This document shows positions 44,977 through 56,400 of a stretch of DNA of 64,000 nucleotides, piece after piece. The notes beneath the pieces were generated by a model. It saw only the letters and a program-made list of their open reading frames with translations, did no database searches and was not told the origin of the DNA. Source of the stretch: Blastobasis lacticolella (taxonomy: Eukaryota > Arthropoda > Insecta > Lepidoptera > Blastobasidae). The translations under genes and the position numbers were made by a program. Position 1 is the stretch's first letter; every line of letters starts with the position of its first letter. The stretch is taken from NCBI GenBank assembly GCA_905147135.1, contig LR990061.1, positions 1,054,001-1,118,000 of the forward strand, read 5' to 3'.

Positions 44977-45599
44977 ATGTACTTAAAATCGAAGTAAATG
45001 ACCAAAAAGTAGCTGCAGTGAGTGAGGACGAATTTAGAAGCAGAAGAAATCAACCCAATTATTTAAAAGTTGTCGGGTCGGAGCATAATTACATCACGTC
45101 ACAGCCGCTCATTGGATCGTTTGAGCACTTTTCAAAGCCAGAAAATCAAGACAAAAATCGTTACTTCGACGTCGCCTGCTGGGACGAATCTCGGGTGACA
45201 ATTACGCCTAATGAAGGTAATACTGATTACATCCATGCTAATTATGTTGATCATTATGGAAGACCCAAGAAGTTTGTGGCGACTCAGGGACCTCTGAAAA
45301 AAACAGTTAATCAATTTTGGCAGATGGTCTGGGAGCAGAATTCTCCAATTATTGTCATGCTAACAGGATTCCAGGATAATGGGAATGAAAAATGTGCGCA
45401 ATACTGGGCTACTTCTCGTGACAAACAAGATATTTTTAAAACCAATGATTTTTCAATCAGAACATTATTAGAGATCAAGGACAATTCAGGATACATTAGG
45501 TCACTATTTGAAGTTTATAATTCTACCACCGATGAAACGAGAGTGACACTACATTATCGGTACGTAGATTGGCCAGAGCATGGAACACCTCTTTTGTGA
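44977..45599 (+). pseudogene. protein tyrosine phosphatase pseudogene, 3' half deleted
   Basis: Parallel to the PTP at 47.4 kb. The ancestral ATG (44977) is out of frame after a one-base loss and meets TAA at 44995; the open frame seen from 45018 begins at GTG, with no ATG. It keeps KNRY, DYIHANYVDHY, ATQGPL, FWQMV and CAQYW, and a WPE form of the catalytic-acid loop (DWPEHGTP). It then passes directly into the sequence that, in the sister gene, lies at the end of the coding region (CTCTTTTGTGA). The segment with the catalytic cysteine is therefore deleted, apparently across that short shared word. Non-functional. Confidence 0.85.
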
Positions 45600-45741
45600 A
45601 CCTTGACTGATGTACACGTTTGTTTTGATTATTTTATAAGGTTTAGAAAGTACATTCAATTAAATAAGTGTGACTATGAAATAAAAACTGAACCAATATT
45701 GTATTTAGAAGTAATATCATAATTGTTATTAGAATGTAAGT
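45600..45741 (+). other. PTP pseudogene 3' flank
   Basis: Homologous to the 3' flank at 48.4 kb. It ends in the left target-site duplication of the Penelope-like element (TTAGAATGTAAGT, 45729-45741). Confidence 0.6.
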
Positions 45742-45793
45742 GAATTAAATCACTTTTTGTACACTAGTTCCACTTTATTATACAATTTTATTA

Positions 45794-45832
45794 AATTGCA
45801 ACCGGTTTCGAATTACTCATCTTCAGGCAATT
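45794..45832 (-). ncRNA. hammerhead-ribozyme-like motif, left arm
   Basis: Exact reverse-strand copy of the motif at 6510-6548: stem I AATTGC/GCAATT, core CTGAAGA and GAA, stem III ACC/GGT. Confidence 0.65.
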
Positions 45833-46314
45833 ACTTTATATTTTGATTACAAGCTATATGTAGGTACCGACAAATAATAATTCACAGTTGATGTGGGTAC
45901 CGACCGTATACAATAATGTTAGGATGTCACAGTGCAGAGAAATGTACAGTATGTCAACATAATACAAATTACAAGTAGTCAACATTTTTTAAGGTATGTC
46001 AATTGTTATACATTTAAATAAATGGCAAAAAATATAAATTATACCGAAGGTATGTCATTTAAAATAATTTAAAATAGGTGATGTCGATAAGGAAATTTGG
46101 TCATTAATTATATTATCTTTCTTCATTCTGTTCACTTCTATAGCTTCTAGTCCATCTAGTCTACGTCCTTTCCCAGCTATATGAAGGTATTTTATGCCAT
46201 TATCTGGGTTAAAAATATGGTTTTCTTTATTAAGGTGTTAGCGATCTTTATTAAGGTGAAGGCAATAGCGATCAGCAAAACACTGCATATTATAGCATAA
46301 AATCGCTGGGGTCC

Positions 46315-46674
46315 TTGATTTGCAACAATAAGGATAAAATACCCATTGAAAATCAAAGTGGAATTTATAGTCTGACATGTGACACGTGTGCTAAAATATA
46401 CATAGGTCAAACAGGAAGGAAGTTTAAAACAAGAATCAAAGAACATATAGCTAGCTGGAGAAAAAAGACACAAACCTCGACCTTTGCGGAACACCTTAAT
46501 AAAGAAAACCATATTTTTAACCCAGATAATGGCATAAAATACCTTCATGAAGCTGGGAAAGGACGTAGACTAGATGGACTAGAAGCTATAGAAGTGAACA
46601 GAATGAAGAAAGATAATATAATTAATGACCAAATTTCCTTATCGACATCACCTATTTTAAATTATTTTAAATGA
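46315..46674 (+). pseudogene. Penelope GIY-YIG endonuclease, 5'-truncated
   Basis: Open frame of about 119 codons with the GIY-YIG signature: SGIYSLTCDTCAKIYIGQTG, then RKFKTRIKEH (catalytic Arg region) and STFAEHLNKENH. In Penelope-like elements this domain lies after the reverse transcriptase and nicks target DNA. The N-terminal part of the ORF is absent and the frame has no ATG at its start, so it is a fragment. Confidence 0.8.
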
Positions 46675-46896
46675 CATACCTTCGGTATAATTTATATTTT
46701 TTGCCATTTATTTAAATGTATAACAACTGACATACCTTAAAAAATGTTGACTACTTGTAATTTGTATTATGTTGACATACTGTACATTTCTCTGCACTGT
46801 GACATCCTAACATTATTGTATACGGTCGGTACCCACATCAACTGTGAATTATTATTTGTCGGTACCTACATATAGCTTGTAATCAAAATATAAAGT

Positions 46897-46935
46897 AATT
46901 GCCTGAAGATGAGTAATTCGAAACCGGTTGCAATT
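46897..46935 (+). ncRNA. hammerhead-ribozyme-like motif, right arm
   Basis: Identical to the copy at 6510-6548: paired AATTGC/GCAATT, conserved CTGAAGA and GAA, loopless stem III. Confidence 0.65.
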
Positions 46936-47048
46936 TAATAAAATTGTATAATAAAGTGGAACTAGTGTACAAAAAGTGATTTAATTCATAATAATGGAGT
47001 TCCATCATGAAGTGACAACACAAAGTGTTAAATATTTAGAATGTAAGT

Positions 47049-47436
47049 CTTAATTGATTAAAATTGTTTACACTGTATTTGATAGTTTAAATAATCTTTG
47101 CAAAAATCAGTAATTAGATTGACACTTGTAGAGTCAATGACTAAAAATTTTGCGTGGGCAGAAAACGGATTTCCTTTGGTTAACCAGTACCTAAAGTTCT
47201 TATCAACGAATACTGCGGGAAACCTACCCGTAACTATGATTCAGAATGAGTACTCCTGATTGCGAAATAATGGAAATATTGTGATTACTAATTGTTCTCG
47301 TCAATAAGCGTGGGAAGTAATATCCTGTGGAAGGTAACATCCTATGATTTTAAGAGATGTAAGCGGGAGCTGATAGATACTAGTCTATTGTCATCCTCGA
47401 CACAGTACGTGCGGTCATATTGTTTGAATATTTAAA
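47049..47436 (+). other. PTP upstream region
   Basis: Aligns with the region upstream of the PTP pseudogene at 45.0 kb, where TTTAATATAAGCGCC gives a TATA-like site. Here the equivalent reads TTTTAAGAGATG, so the TATA-like site is degraded. Confidence 0.4.
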
Positions 47437-48213
47437 ATGAATTTAAAATTAATTATGTTTTCCCAAAAATTAACTGCAGTGAGTGAAGAAGAATTTAGAC
47501 GAAAAAGATGTCAAGCTGGTTATTTGAACACAATCCGATTCGAACATTACTTAATCATGTCTCAACCGCAAATTGGATCGTTTGAGCACTTCTCAAAGCA
47601 AGAAAATGAAATGAAAAATCGTTACCCCGACATCATCTGCTGGGACTCTTCACGTGTGAAAATAACTCCAAAAAACGGTGATACTGACTACATTTACGCC
47701 AATTTCGTTGACCAGAGTGAAACATCAAGGAAGTTCATAGCGACACAGGGACCTCTAAATCAAACAATTGATAAATTTTGGCAAATGGTATGGGAGCAAA
47801 ACTCCCGAATAATTATAATGCTGACAAAACTCCAAGCTGCCGGAAAAGAAACATGTGCTCAATATTGGAACACGGACAAAAAACAAGTGAATTTTCAAGC
47901 AGGTGAGCTGGCAATCAAGACAGTAGATGTAATACAAAATTCGGGATACATTATAACGACCTTTGAAGTTTCTAATTGCACCACCAAGGAAAGCAGGCTT
48001 ATTATACATTACCAGTACTTAGACTGGCCAGAACATGGAGTGCCTTCTAAATGCGATTCATTGATGGAACTTATTATAGATATGACTGAAAGTCATCAGA
48101 AGATTCTAAGAAAAGCAGCAAATGCACCCACTGGACCTGTTATTGTTCACTGCAGTGCTGGGATTGGAAGAAGTGGGACGTTTTGTGCTATAAACTCATG
48201 TGTAACTCAATAA
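47437..48213 (+). pseudogene. protein tyrosine phosphatase with premature stop (258 codons open)
   Basis: ATG at 47437. Good PTP domain: KNRYPDIICWDSSRV, TDYIYANFVDQ, ATQGPL, FWQMVWEQNS, CAQYW, WPEHGVP (Glu in place of the usual Asp acid) and a canonical P-loop HCSAGIGRSG (residues 238-247, Cys239). Eleven residues later the frame hits TAA (48211-48213). The same frame is open and homologous beyond it to TGA 48382-48384, so one nonsense codon removes the last 56 or so residues, including the Q-loop and final helix. The truncated product is unlikely to fold or act normally. Sister of the pseudogene at 45.0 kb by tandem duplication. Confidence 0.85.
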
Positions 48214-48809
48214 GCAAGGACCGAGAAACTTTCAGTGCCCGAAACTGTGATACAAATACGAGAACAAAGACGCTCAAGTGTTTTCGCTGTAGAACAATAT
48301 GTATTTATTTATACTGTGCTTCATGAGTTTTTGCGGCTATTTGACATGTATTCTGAAGTGAGACAACTCTTTTGTGACCCTTGACTGATGTATTGTGCAC
48401 ATTTGTACTAATTATGAGCCAATATTCTACACAGAAACAATATATAATCGTTATTAGAATGTATGTCGTAATTGATTAAAACTTTTGAAGGAATTGTCAA
48501 TGTGATTTTCGCGAAATAAAACGACGCGCATACCCCTCGTTTTGTTTTTTTTTTCTTCTAATTATCAGCCTAGCAATCAAATGAAAAGAATACTCATATG
48601 GTATTGTCATTCTAGAGCAAAAATAGACCAAAGATGACCTACATTATAATCTTTTCATTGTTAAACCGATCTTAGTCCCAGATATGGGTCATATAAAAGG
48701 AAAATTGTGTGCCAGTTTTCAGTACTCCATTTTCGTCTGTCACAACTTAACTCCTGTAATGTTTCTTAAAAAAATGGATTCTGCAACTATTTTAACTATT
48801 TAAAAAAAA
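48214..48809 (+). other. PTP remnant end and ankyrin promoter
   Basis: 48214-48384 is the remaining out-of-use PTP frame; then the 3' flank shared with 44.6 and 45.7 kb (GTTATTAGAATGTA). CATATAAAAGG at 48690-48700 is a TATA-type box about 110 bases upstream of the next ATG. Confidence 0.55.
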
Positions 48810-49268
48810 ATGCCATCAGCTGGCACTAATGTATTCCATGAGATTGTTACCGAAGGCTCTCTTGTACTTTTGGAACGAGTCAGTCGGTTTATAATGCCCT
48901 CAAACAGGTTTCTCCTGCAAGAACGAAACTGCAGTGGACAGGAATGTGTCCATATCGTTGCCTACCTTCATACAGGGCAACTTGCAATAGATCTGATGGA
49001 AAAACTTTTGAGTTTGGGCGCTAATATCAACGCCAAGAATCGAACTGGCAATTCGGTTCTTCATCAGGCTGTTGTTAGTAAAAACTACGACCTTGTTAAG
49101 TGGATGTGTGAGTACCCCACAATCGACTTGGATGCTGTGAATCACACTGGGATGACGGCTTATCATATTGCGTTTGATCAGAATAATAAAAAGATGATGT
49201 GTATTCTTAGAAGCTATGGAGCTAATACTACAATTTTGAAAGTGTATAGTAGTGATGAAAGTGATTAA
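48810..49268 (+). CDS. vankyrin-type ankyrin-repeat protein (152 aa)
   Basis: Single exon, ATG at 48810 after an A-run. N-terminal FHEIVTEGSLVLLERV matches the vankyrin start region; then ankyrin units with ECVHIVAYLHTGQLAIDLM, INAKNRTGNSVLHQAVVSKN and DAVNHTGMTAYHIAFDQNN. No regulatory domains outside the repeats. Intact, with a TATA-type box at 48690-48700 and AATAAA near 49401. Like other vankyrins it would be expected to bind NF-kB-family factors in the cytoplasm or nucleus and block immune gene expression; this is inferred from the family. Confidence 0.85.
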   Translation: MPSAGTNVFHEIVTEGSLVLLERVSRFIMPSNRFLLQERNCSGQECVHIVAYLHTGQLAIDLMEKLLSLGANINAKNRTGNSVLHQAVVSKNYDLVKWMCEYPTIDLDAVNHTGMTAYHIAFDQNNKKMMCILRSYGANTTILKVYSSDESD

Positions 49269-50570
49269 ATATTTTATCTCTTGTATCAATTGTAGGTTTA
49301 AGTGTTTGGTTATTGTAAAACGAATTAGTTGTTAAATAGCGAGTAAGTATAAAGTTGATTCTATGTGCTCTTAAATCTGTCATTGCACTTATTATTTCAA
49401 TAATAAAGTTATTACTTCAACTTAGACTTCTAATTTAACTCCCAGAAGCCTGTTTAATGTTTAAGGTCTTTGAAATTATAAAAACAGGGTTACATATTAC
49501 ATCCTTAATTTTATTAGGCGTTTTAAAAATTTTTACAAATTCCTTAGATAACTTTGATATCTTTGATTTAATACTTATCTCATAAATTACAATATCACTT
49601 AAAATCACATAAATCTTATACTAATTTATTTATGACTAAATTTATTCTAGAAAAAACTTTAATACTAACATACATGTAAAAAATTTACTTGAAATTTGTT
49701 ACAAAATAGAAAACACTTGTTTTATTCTTTAGGATAAGTTTTAAAATAACAATACAAAATGAAGTGACTAAAACTCAAATAATATATATCTTCCAAGCTA
49801 CTGAAGCTGTTAAATCTACTCTGTTTCAGCTCCGATAAAGTTAAATAAAAATCAACATCGATAAGTGGGACCTGTGAAAACTTTTATAAGCCTGAAAATT
49901 TGTACGTAAAAAATACAAATCCGCTCATTATTTCATCACTCAATATCAAAAATTTATTCAATACACATACGAGAGATCACTGTTGAAAGAATTATAATTT
50001 TGAGTTCAAATACTCTAGGTAAGGACTATCAGTCATTAGCCATAATTTCCGTGAGCACTAAGCTCAAATGTAATACCGACTTTAGAAAACTATAGCAGGA
50101 AAAAGACTCAAATAACTTATAAATAGTTCGATTCAAAAGATCATTTTTGAGCTACTGACTGGAGACAAAAGAGATAAGATTTGACCTAAGTCTGATCCCG
50201 GCGAGGGAAAACCCCAATGGTTAAATAATGGGAAGATAAAAATTTTACTAAGAGGCAAATATCTTGAAGAAGAGAACATAAAAAACATCACATTTTAAGT
50301 GTTTTGAGCGTGCTGATTAACACAAAATTTTACAGTTAAAAAAACCATTTTTTTTTATTTACAAATTTTTTTTGGTTTGGAATTTATAATTCGACATCAA
50401 AATCATCCCTGTTTTCACAAGAACTAGTAAGTAGTGCAAGAGTAAATAGTAGCGAAAAATTATAATTTACAAATAAACTAATATGCTAATATATGTAATA
50501 CTATACATAAATACAATATAATCATAAAGAATTCTATAATACTATACTATCAAAATTACAATCAGAAAAT
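49269..50570. other. AT-rich stretch, right end of bracovirus-like block
   Basis: No gene recognised. No clear viral circle junction can be read by eye. Confidence 0.4.
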
Positions 50571-50574
50571 TTAT

Positions 50575-51240
50575 TTACTGCAAACAATTCGACTTTGAGA
50601 AGAAATACTCGTGTACCTTCTTTTTAAAAGTAGGTAATGAAGTACCGTGTCGTATCTCTCTCGGCAGAGCGTCCCATAGGTGGGCAGATTGAACAGTAAA
50701 AGATTCCCTGTAATATCCTGATCGAGAAAAGGGGGCTCTAAGAAGGTTATCAGACTTCGACCGGAGACCACGATCATGATCCGCGCCCAAAAACCGGAAC
50801 CTCTCCGACAAATACACAGGTGCGAGTGGGTTATTTATAACATTATAGGTCAGCGAGAGCGCCTGTGCGTCTCTTCGCAGTCTGACCGGAAGCCACCCCA
50901 ACTGTGCCCGGAAACCGGAGACATGGTCGAACTTGCGCAGCCCGAAAATAAAACGTAAACAGAGATTTTGCAGACGCTGCAGCTTGTTTAGAAGATCCTC
51001 ATTGAGGTCAAGATAACAGATATCTGCATAGTCCAGGATCGGAAGAAGCAGTGCCTGCGCAAGCTCGACTTTGGTTTTAACTGGTAGTAGATTCCTCCAC
51101 CGTCTCAATGCTCCAGCCGCTGCAAAAACTTTCCGGCTCACCTCAGAAACCTGTGGCGCCCAGGATAATGTACTGTCGAAGTACACGCCCAAATTCTTCA
51201 CGGCTTTACTGAAGACCAGAGGAGTGCCGTCAAAGATGAC
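50575..51240 (-). mobile_element. CR1/jockey-like LINE C-terminal fragment
   Basis: Minus-strand frame of 208 codons with the post-catalytic end of a reverse transcriptase (LGVYFDSTLSWAPQVSEVSR, LLLPILDYADICYLD, RLRRDAQALSLTYNVINNPL). 5'-truncated. Confidence 0.75.
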
Positions 51241-51249
51241 TGGCGGTTA

Positions 51250-51960
51250 ATTAGGTAATCAATAATAGATACCTTATCTTAATTTGAACCTACGTATTTT
51301 TGCCGTTTATAAAGTAGGTTGGTACAATTGTCATTAAAAAGAAACAATCCTAATAACGAAAAGTATAAAAATTAGATAATGGAAGTTGTTACATAAACAA
51401 GCGCGTATCGAGCGTTGTGGGCACAATGGGCCTGCCCACGTTGTAAGTTGTAAGTTAAGCGCGCTCCACATGTTCGCCGAAACTTCCGGCGAAACTTCTG
51501 CCGGGACTTTGGTCGGCCCTCCACATTCTCGCCTATTAGGGATGTGGTGGGTATCAAAAGCATCGACATTATATGGATTCATCGGTGTAATATCGTTAAT
51601 CTGCTTTAAACAGGGTCACAGAGGTGATAGCACCTGCTCTACTGTAATTACTTGATCTACTAATATCATGGATCATGGTCAAGTGTACCCCGAGCTAGGA
51701 AGCTATAGGAGCTATAGGAATATAAATATAAAATCGATCGAATCGAGACGACAACAAACTATCTCTACTTAGTCTATGAAATAGGAGAGACATGCCAAAT
51801 ATGCACGGGACTACACGAATGCTACCTCTACATTCTCGTGTTCCCGCTTAACTGTCCACATGTGGAGCGCGCTTTAAGGTAAAAAGACCTGTACGGTGCC
51901 AGTGAACCGTTAAAAGCGTCGCTGTTGTTGACAACAAAATGCCATTTCAAATAAATATGT
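51250..51960 (-). repeat. reversed copy of the F-box array linker
   Basis: Reverse complement of blocks at 30.97-31.26 and 21.5-21.6 kb (GTTGTGGGCACAATGGGCC; GCCAGTGAACCGTTAAAAGC), with a non-homologous insert at about 51460-51840. Shows that the linker is itself a dispersed repeat. Confidence 0.55.
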
Positions 51961-53407
51961 ATTAAGAATATAAATAACATGAAAGTGTTACAGAGCGATT
52001 AGTCGTAAAAAGTCGCGAAATAAGTTTAAATAAAAAAATTTAAACCACGTCATTGAGGAGTTTTTCAGTAGGTATTGTCAATTGGTTTCAAAAAGCATTA
52101 ATAGATGGCGCTTCTACAATTATTTACGCGCTTGTTTGTTATTTTGTTTTTTAATTATTAAAATCTCTATAATTGTTAAATACAAAATAACAAAAATTGT
52201 CGGGGGGCTAATCTAGTGAGTATGTAATGCTTTAGATACCTATTGAAAAATGATTATTGTTTAAACCCGGCTCTAAGTAATTTACCCAAAATCGGGGAAT
52301 CACACTCGCGTTGGAAAGATAATATTGACAACTAATTATTCTTGGTCTTTGGCGCACGCCTAATAAACATCCATGTTCTTAGGTAATAGTGTTGCCCGTT
52401 TCGTTGAACGAAGGTGAATCGATTAAGTCTCTCGATTTGCAAAATTTTTTACTGCTATACGTATAGAGTACCTTTTGGAACAAAGGTACCAGATCGCAAT
52501 ATATAAATAGTAACGCAGTTTCAATATATTTAATCTACAAACCTATCTAAATTAATAAATATTAGCCAAAAATAGTTGCAAAAAAGTTGACACTCAGTTT
52601 TACTGTTATCTAGCGTATTCCTCATTATCATTTATTCATTTATTTATTGACTTCGCCCGGACGTCGGTATCACCGCGACGCAACTCCGTTCATAAATAGA
52701 TAGAATTTACTCAAACAAAAAGATTAAAGAATTTGAAAAAAAAACGTAGCAACCGATCTGAAGATACGTACGACGAACGTCACGAACGTAGAAAGCGCTC
52801 GTTGATCTGCTTTACTTATCACATCTATCTTCTGTAGGCGAAGAAATTTCTTTTAGAAATTATTAAATTGGGATTTTTAAGCTTTCGTTGGATTCGACAG
52901 AATTTTTTCTTAACCAAAATGGGACTTATTTTGCCAAAAAAATCTGTCCAAAATTAGATACCAGTACCACAAAATATCATCGACCGAGTGAAATAAAATT
53001 GACATCTACAGACAGAGAGGATGCAGTCTAGCGGTTCATAGAAGGTTTTCACTAAGATCTAGCTGGTACAAAGTAATTGAAAATCGGAAGAATGTAAAAT
53101 ACGGAACTCGTATCAGTTGAAAAAAGTAATCAAAGCCTAGCCAATTCATTACAATATTAAAAAAAAGAAATATTTCAGTCATGCAACACTAGAGCAACAT
53201 TTTTGTAACATTCAAATATACACTTGATTTAGATATCGATACTTTTACGGCTCTTGCTATCGATTGACAATGCGAGTGAGTTGATACATCACTAGAAATG
53301 TCACAAATGTCAAAATTCGCACATGTGCCGACTGCCTACCGTTCGTCAACATGTGATTCTGAATTGTACGTACGAATTTAAACTTGTATTTAACCTAAAA
53401 CGTTGCC
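51961..53407. other. upstream region of the RBM34-like gene
   Basis: AT-rich, no coding signal. The promoter is probably within the last few hundred bases; no TATA box is evident. Confidence 0.4.
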
Positions 53408-56400
53408 ATGGACTATTCTATCGGCAGCGTGGCAGCTTTAATATCCGGTAATATTACTCCTAACCGTCCTAGGTCATTGAAAAGGGCTTTGACACCCACA
53501 AAACATCAGCCATCGCCGAATGTGACGCCGAAGAGCGAATTTGTGGACGATAGGTCCATTTTCCTCTCTCCCAGTGTCCAGAAGAAGAAGGCTATAATAA
53601 AGAAGTCTCCGAAGAGGATATTCCAGGCTCCTGACTTGGATGTCACCAACGACGGTGAAGGAATCGCTGTACTTAGTCCCAAAGCTGACAAGGTGAAGAA
53701 ACACTTGAAAGACGAGTTAGAAGCGACTACAAAGTCAGCACTAACCACCAAGTCCCCTAAAAGCCCTAAAAAGAAGAATAATAAATCTGTTGAAATGAAA
53801 TCACCGAAGAAACAATTCAAATTAGGAAATGTTGAAACTAGTGATGTAGTTGTGGCTAGTGGTGACTGTACCCCTACGAAAAGTCCTAAAAAGAATAAAC
53901 TTAATAAGTCTATGGAAATTAAATCCAAAAAAGAATTGAATTTAGGAAATAATAATGAAACCCGTAATGTAGGAGAAACGGACAATGTAAACAATGATAA
54001 AAGTCCTAAAAAGAAGAAACATATTCAGTCGCCACAGAAGCAAGTGAGTTTAGGAAATGATGAAACCAATAATGTAGTTATGGCTAGCGGTGACTGTACC
54101 CCAAACAAAAAACAGAAAAAGAATAGGAAATCTATATCTGATGTTAAAGAAAGTACTGATGTTGAAGAAACAGGTAATGCAAGTAAAGATAAAAGTCCTA
54201 AAAAGAAATTATTGCCTGAAGGTGACAATCTGGAAAAGAAAGATTCGGTACAAATCCAAGTTACTTCAGAAGGTCCAAAGAAAAATAAAAAGAAAAGGAA
54301 AAAGTCGAAAGCAAAACAATCAATATCTGTAACTAAAAATGAAAGCACAGAAAATGCACCTGACAAGACAGACGTCAGCGCGGATGCTGTAATAAACCAA
54401 TCACCACAAAAAGTGAATAAAAAGAAAAACAAACGCAAAAAGAAGCAAGAACAAGCTCAAAATAAAAAAACTGAAAATGAAGCTGCAGAAATAGATAATC
54501 AGAACCAAGCAGAGACAAAACAGACAAAAAAGAAGAAAAGTACAGTGAACCCTAACGCAATCACAGACAAAGATTCAGATTCTGAACACGAATCAGATGA
54601 CGAAATTGAATCGGAAGACGAACATAATACCAAAATATTGGACACAGGTTCTGCGGAGAGTTCTGACGAAGAGGAGGAAGTAAGCAAACCCAAAAAAGCG
54701 AAACTAGATACGGACAAGGAGCCGTCTGATGTTAAAACACAAGATGAGGTTAAAAGGACAATATTTGTAGGAAATGTGCCATTCAGTAAAAAATGTAAAA
54801 AGGATGTTAAAAAAATATTTAGTCAGCACGGAGAAATTGAGACAGTAAGGTAAGAATATTTAATTCAAAATACTACATTAGTCTTAAATTGCAACAGATT
54901 TATACTGAACATTCAATAAAAATATACAAAAGTCGAATAAATCTGTAACGAGAGAAAACATTCTTCAGATCACTTGTTTCCTTTTCAGGATCCGTACAAT
55001 ACCAGTAAAGGACGCAAGAGTAACCCCCAAGCTAGCAATTATTAAGAATGAGCTGCATCCGGACCGTTCCACTGTCAATGTGTACATTAGGTTTAAGCAT
55101 CCATCTTCTGTTGAAAAGGTACGTTTCTATTTGTCTTGTTGCCATTACAGTTTATGACCATATTCTTAGCATGCACCTTCGACTTTTATATTAATAATGT
55201 AAGCTGTACTACGTTATGTGTCTAGCCTTCTTAGATATTCAGCTACTCCACTAATGTACCTGTGCGTTAGGTGTACTAACTCTACTTCCAGGCCTTCATA
55301 TGTGGTGAAAAATTATAGAAATCTCTATCCCACTTATTAAATCTGTTTGTTAAGATATTCCTGTAATTTGAATGAAGTATTAAGAAATTAAGAAAGAGAT
55401 GCAGCATGGGTAGGCCTCCCGCAAGGTGGACCGACGACCTGGTAAGGATCGCAGGTACCAGCTGGATGCGGAAAGCACAGGACCAGCCTTTGTGAAGATC
55501 TCTGGGGGAGGCCTATGCCCAGCAGTGGGCGTCTTCTGGCTGATATGATGATTAAGAAATAGAGTAATACGAATCTCCCAAAAACGAAACGCTTTACTCC
55601 TATATTTATTTAGTAGCCATTCTCAGCGGCTTTCACCTACGTGCAGTCTGGATCTCTGTAAACATTCAACTTTTCCATGGTACTCTATTATTTTTCCATA
55701 GCAAATGTAGGCTATGTCACTGAGGAATAACGTAGCTTCCTAGTGAAAGAATTTTATATCTATCCAGTAGTTTTTTAATTCTATTCATTATAAATAAAAA
55801 TACAAATCTTTTCTCTTCATAATATTATATTTAACAGCAACCACCAAACTCCAACATTTACAGGCACTCGCTGAGAACAACACAGTACTCAACGAGCACC
55901 ACCTCCGTGTAACCAGAAGCGACAACACCGGGGCAGACCACGACCCGAAATGTACTGTGTTTGTTGGGAACGTACCGTTTGCGATGGAGGACGAGGCTCT
56001 GAGGGCCAAGTTCGAGAACTGTGGCGATATCGACTCAGTACGCATTGTCAGGGATAAGAAAACGAATGCAGGGAAAGGTTTGTGGATGTTATGTTAAATT
56101 AGCTTTTTCCCGCGATTTTCGGTTATAGGTTTCGTACTAGCATCCCCGGGCCCTCGTGCGCGAGAGCACAACCGGGACACTAACGCAAAGATCATGATGA
56201 TCTCGGCGGCATGTCCCGGGTGCGCTCTTGGGCGGCACGTGAAGGCCCGAGGTCTGCCTTTGTACTCTTCTTCATTAACGCAAAGATGACTAGCATTAAT
56301 ACATTATGGAGGTCATTTAAAATGGTAATGCGGGCAAAACATTTCAGATATTCATTGGGTGGGTCATTAAAACTATTTCCATGCTGACGAAGTCGTTATG

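Larger units (their letters stand above)
45742..47035 (+). mobile_element. Penelope-like element with inverted terminal arms
   Basis: Bounded by the 13-base duplication TTAGAATGTAAGT (45729-45741; 47036-47048). The left arm (about 45750-46243) is the reverse complement of the right arm (about 46490-46985), as in Penelope elements with inverted terminal copies. Between them remains the 3' end of the ORF with a GIY-YIG endonuclease; the reverse transcriptase is missing. Both arms contain the hammerhead-like motif. Inserted in the spacer between two tandem PTP copies. Confidence 0.85.

Noticed and set aside
45018..45599. Intact short PTP gene starting at 45018
   Set aside because: The frame begins at GTG, the aligned ATG is out of frame, and the catalytic half is deleted.
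53474..54717. Minus-strand frames across RBM34 exon 1
   Set aside because: Antisense shadows of the lysine-rich coding region.
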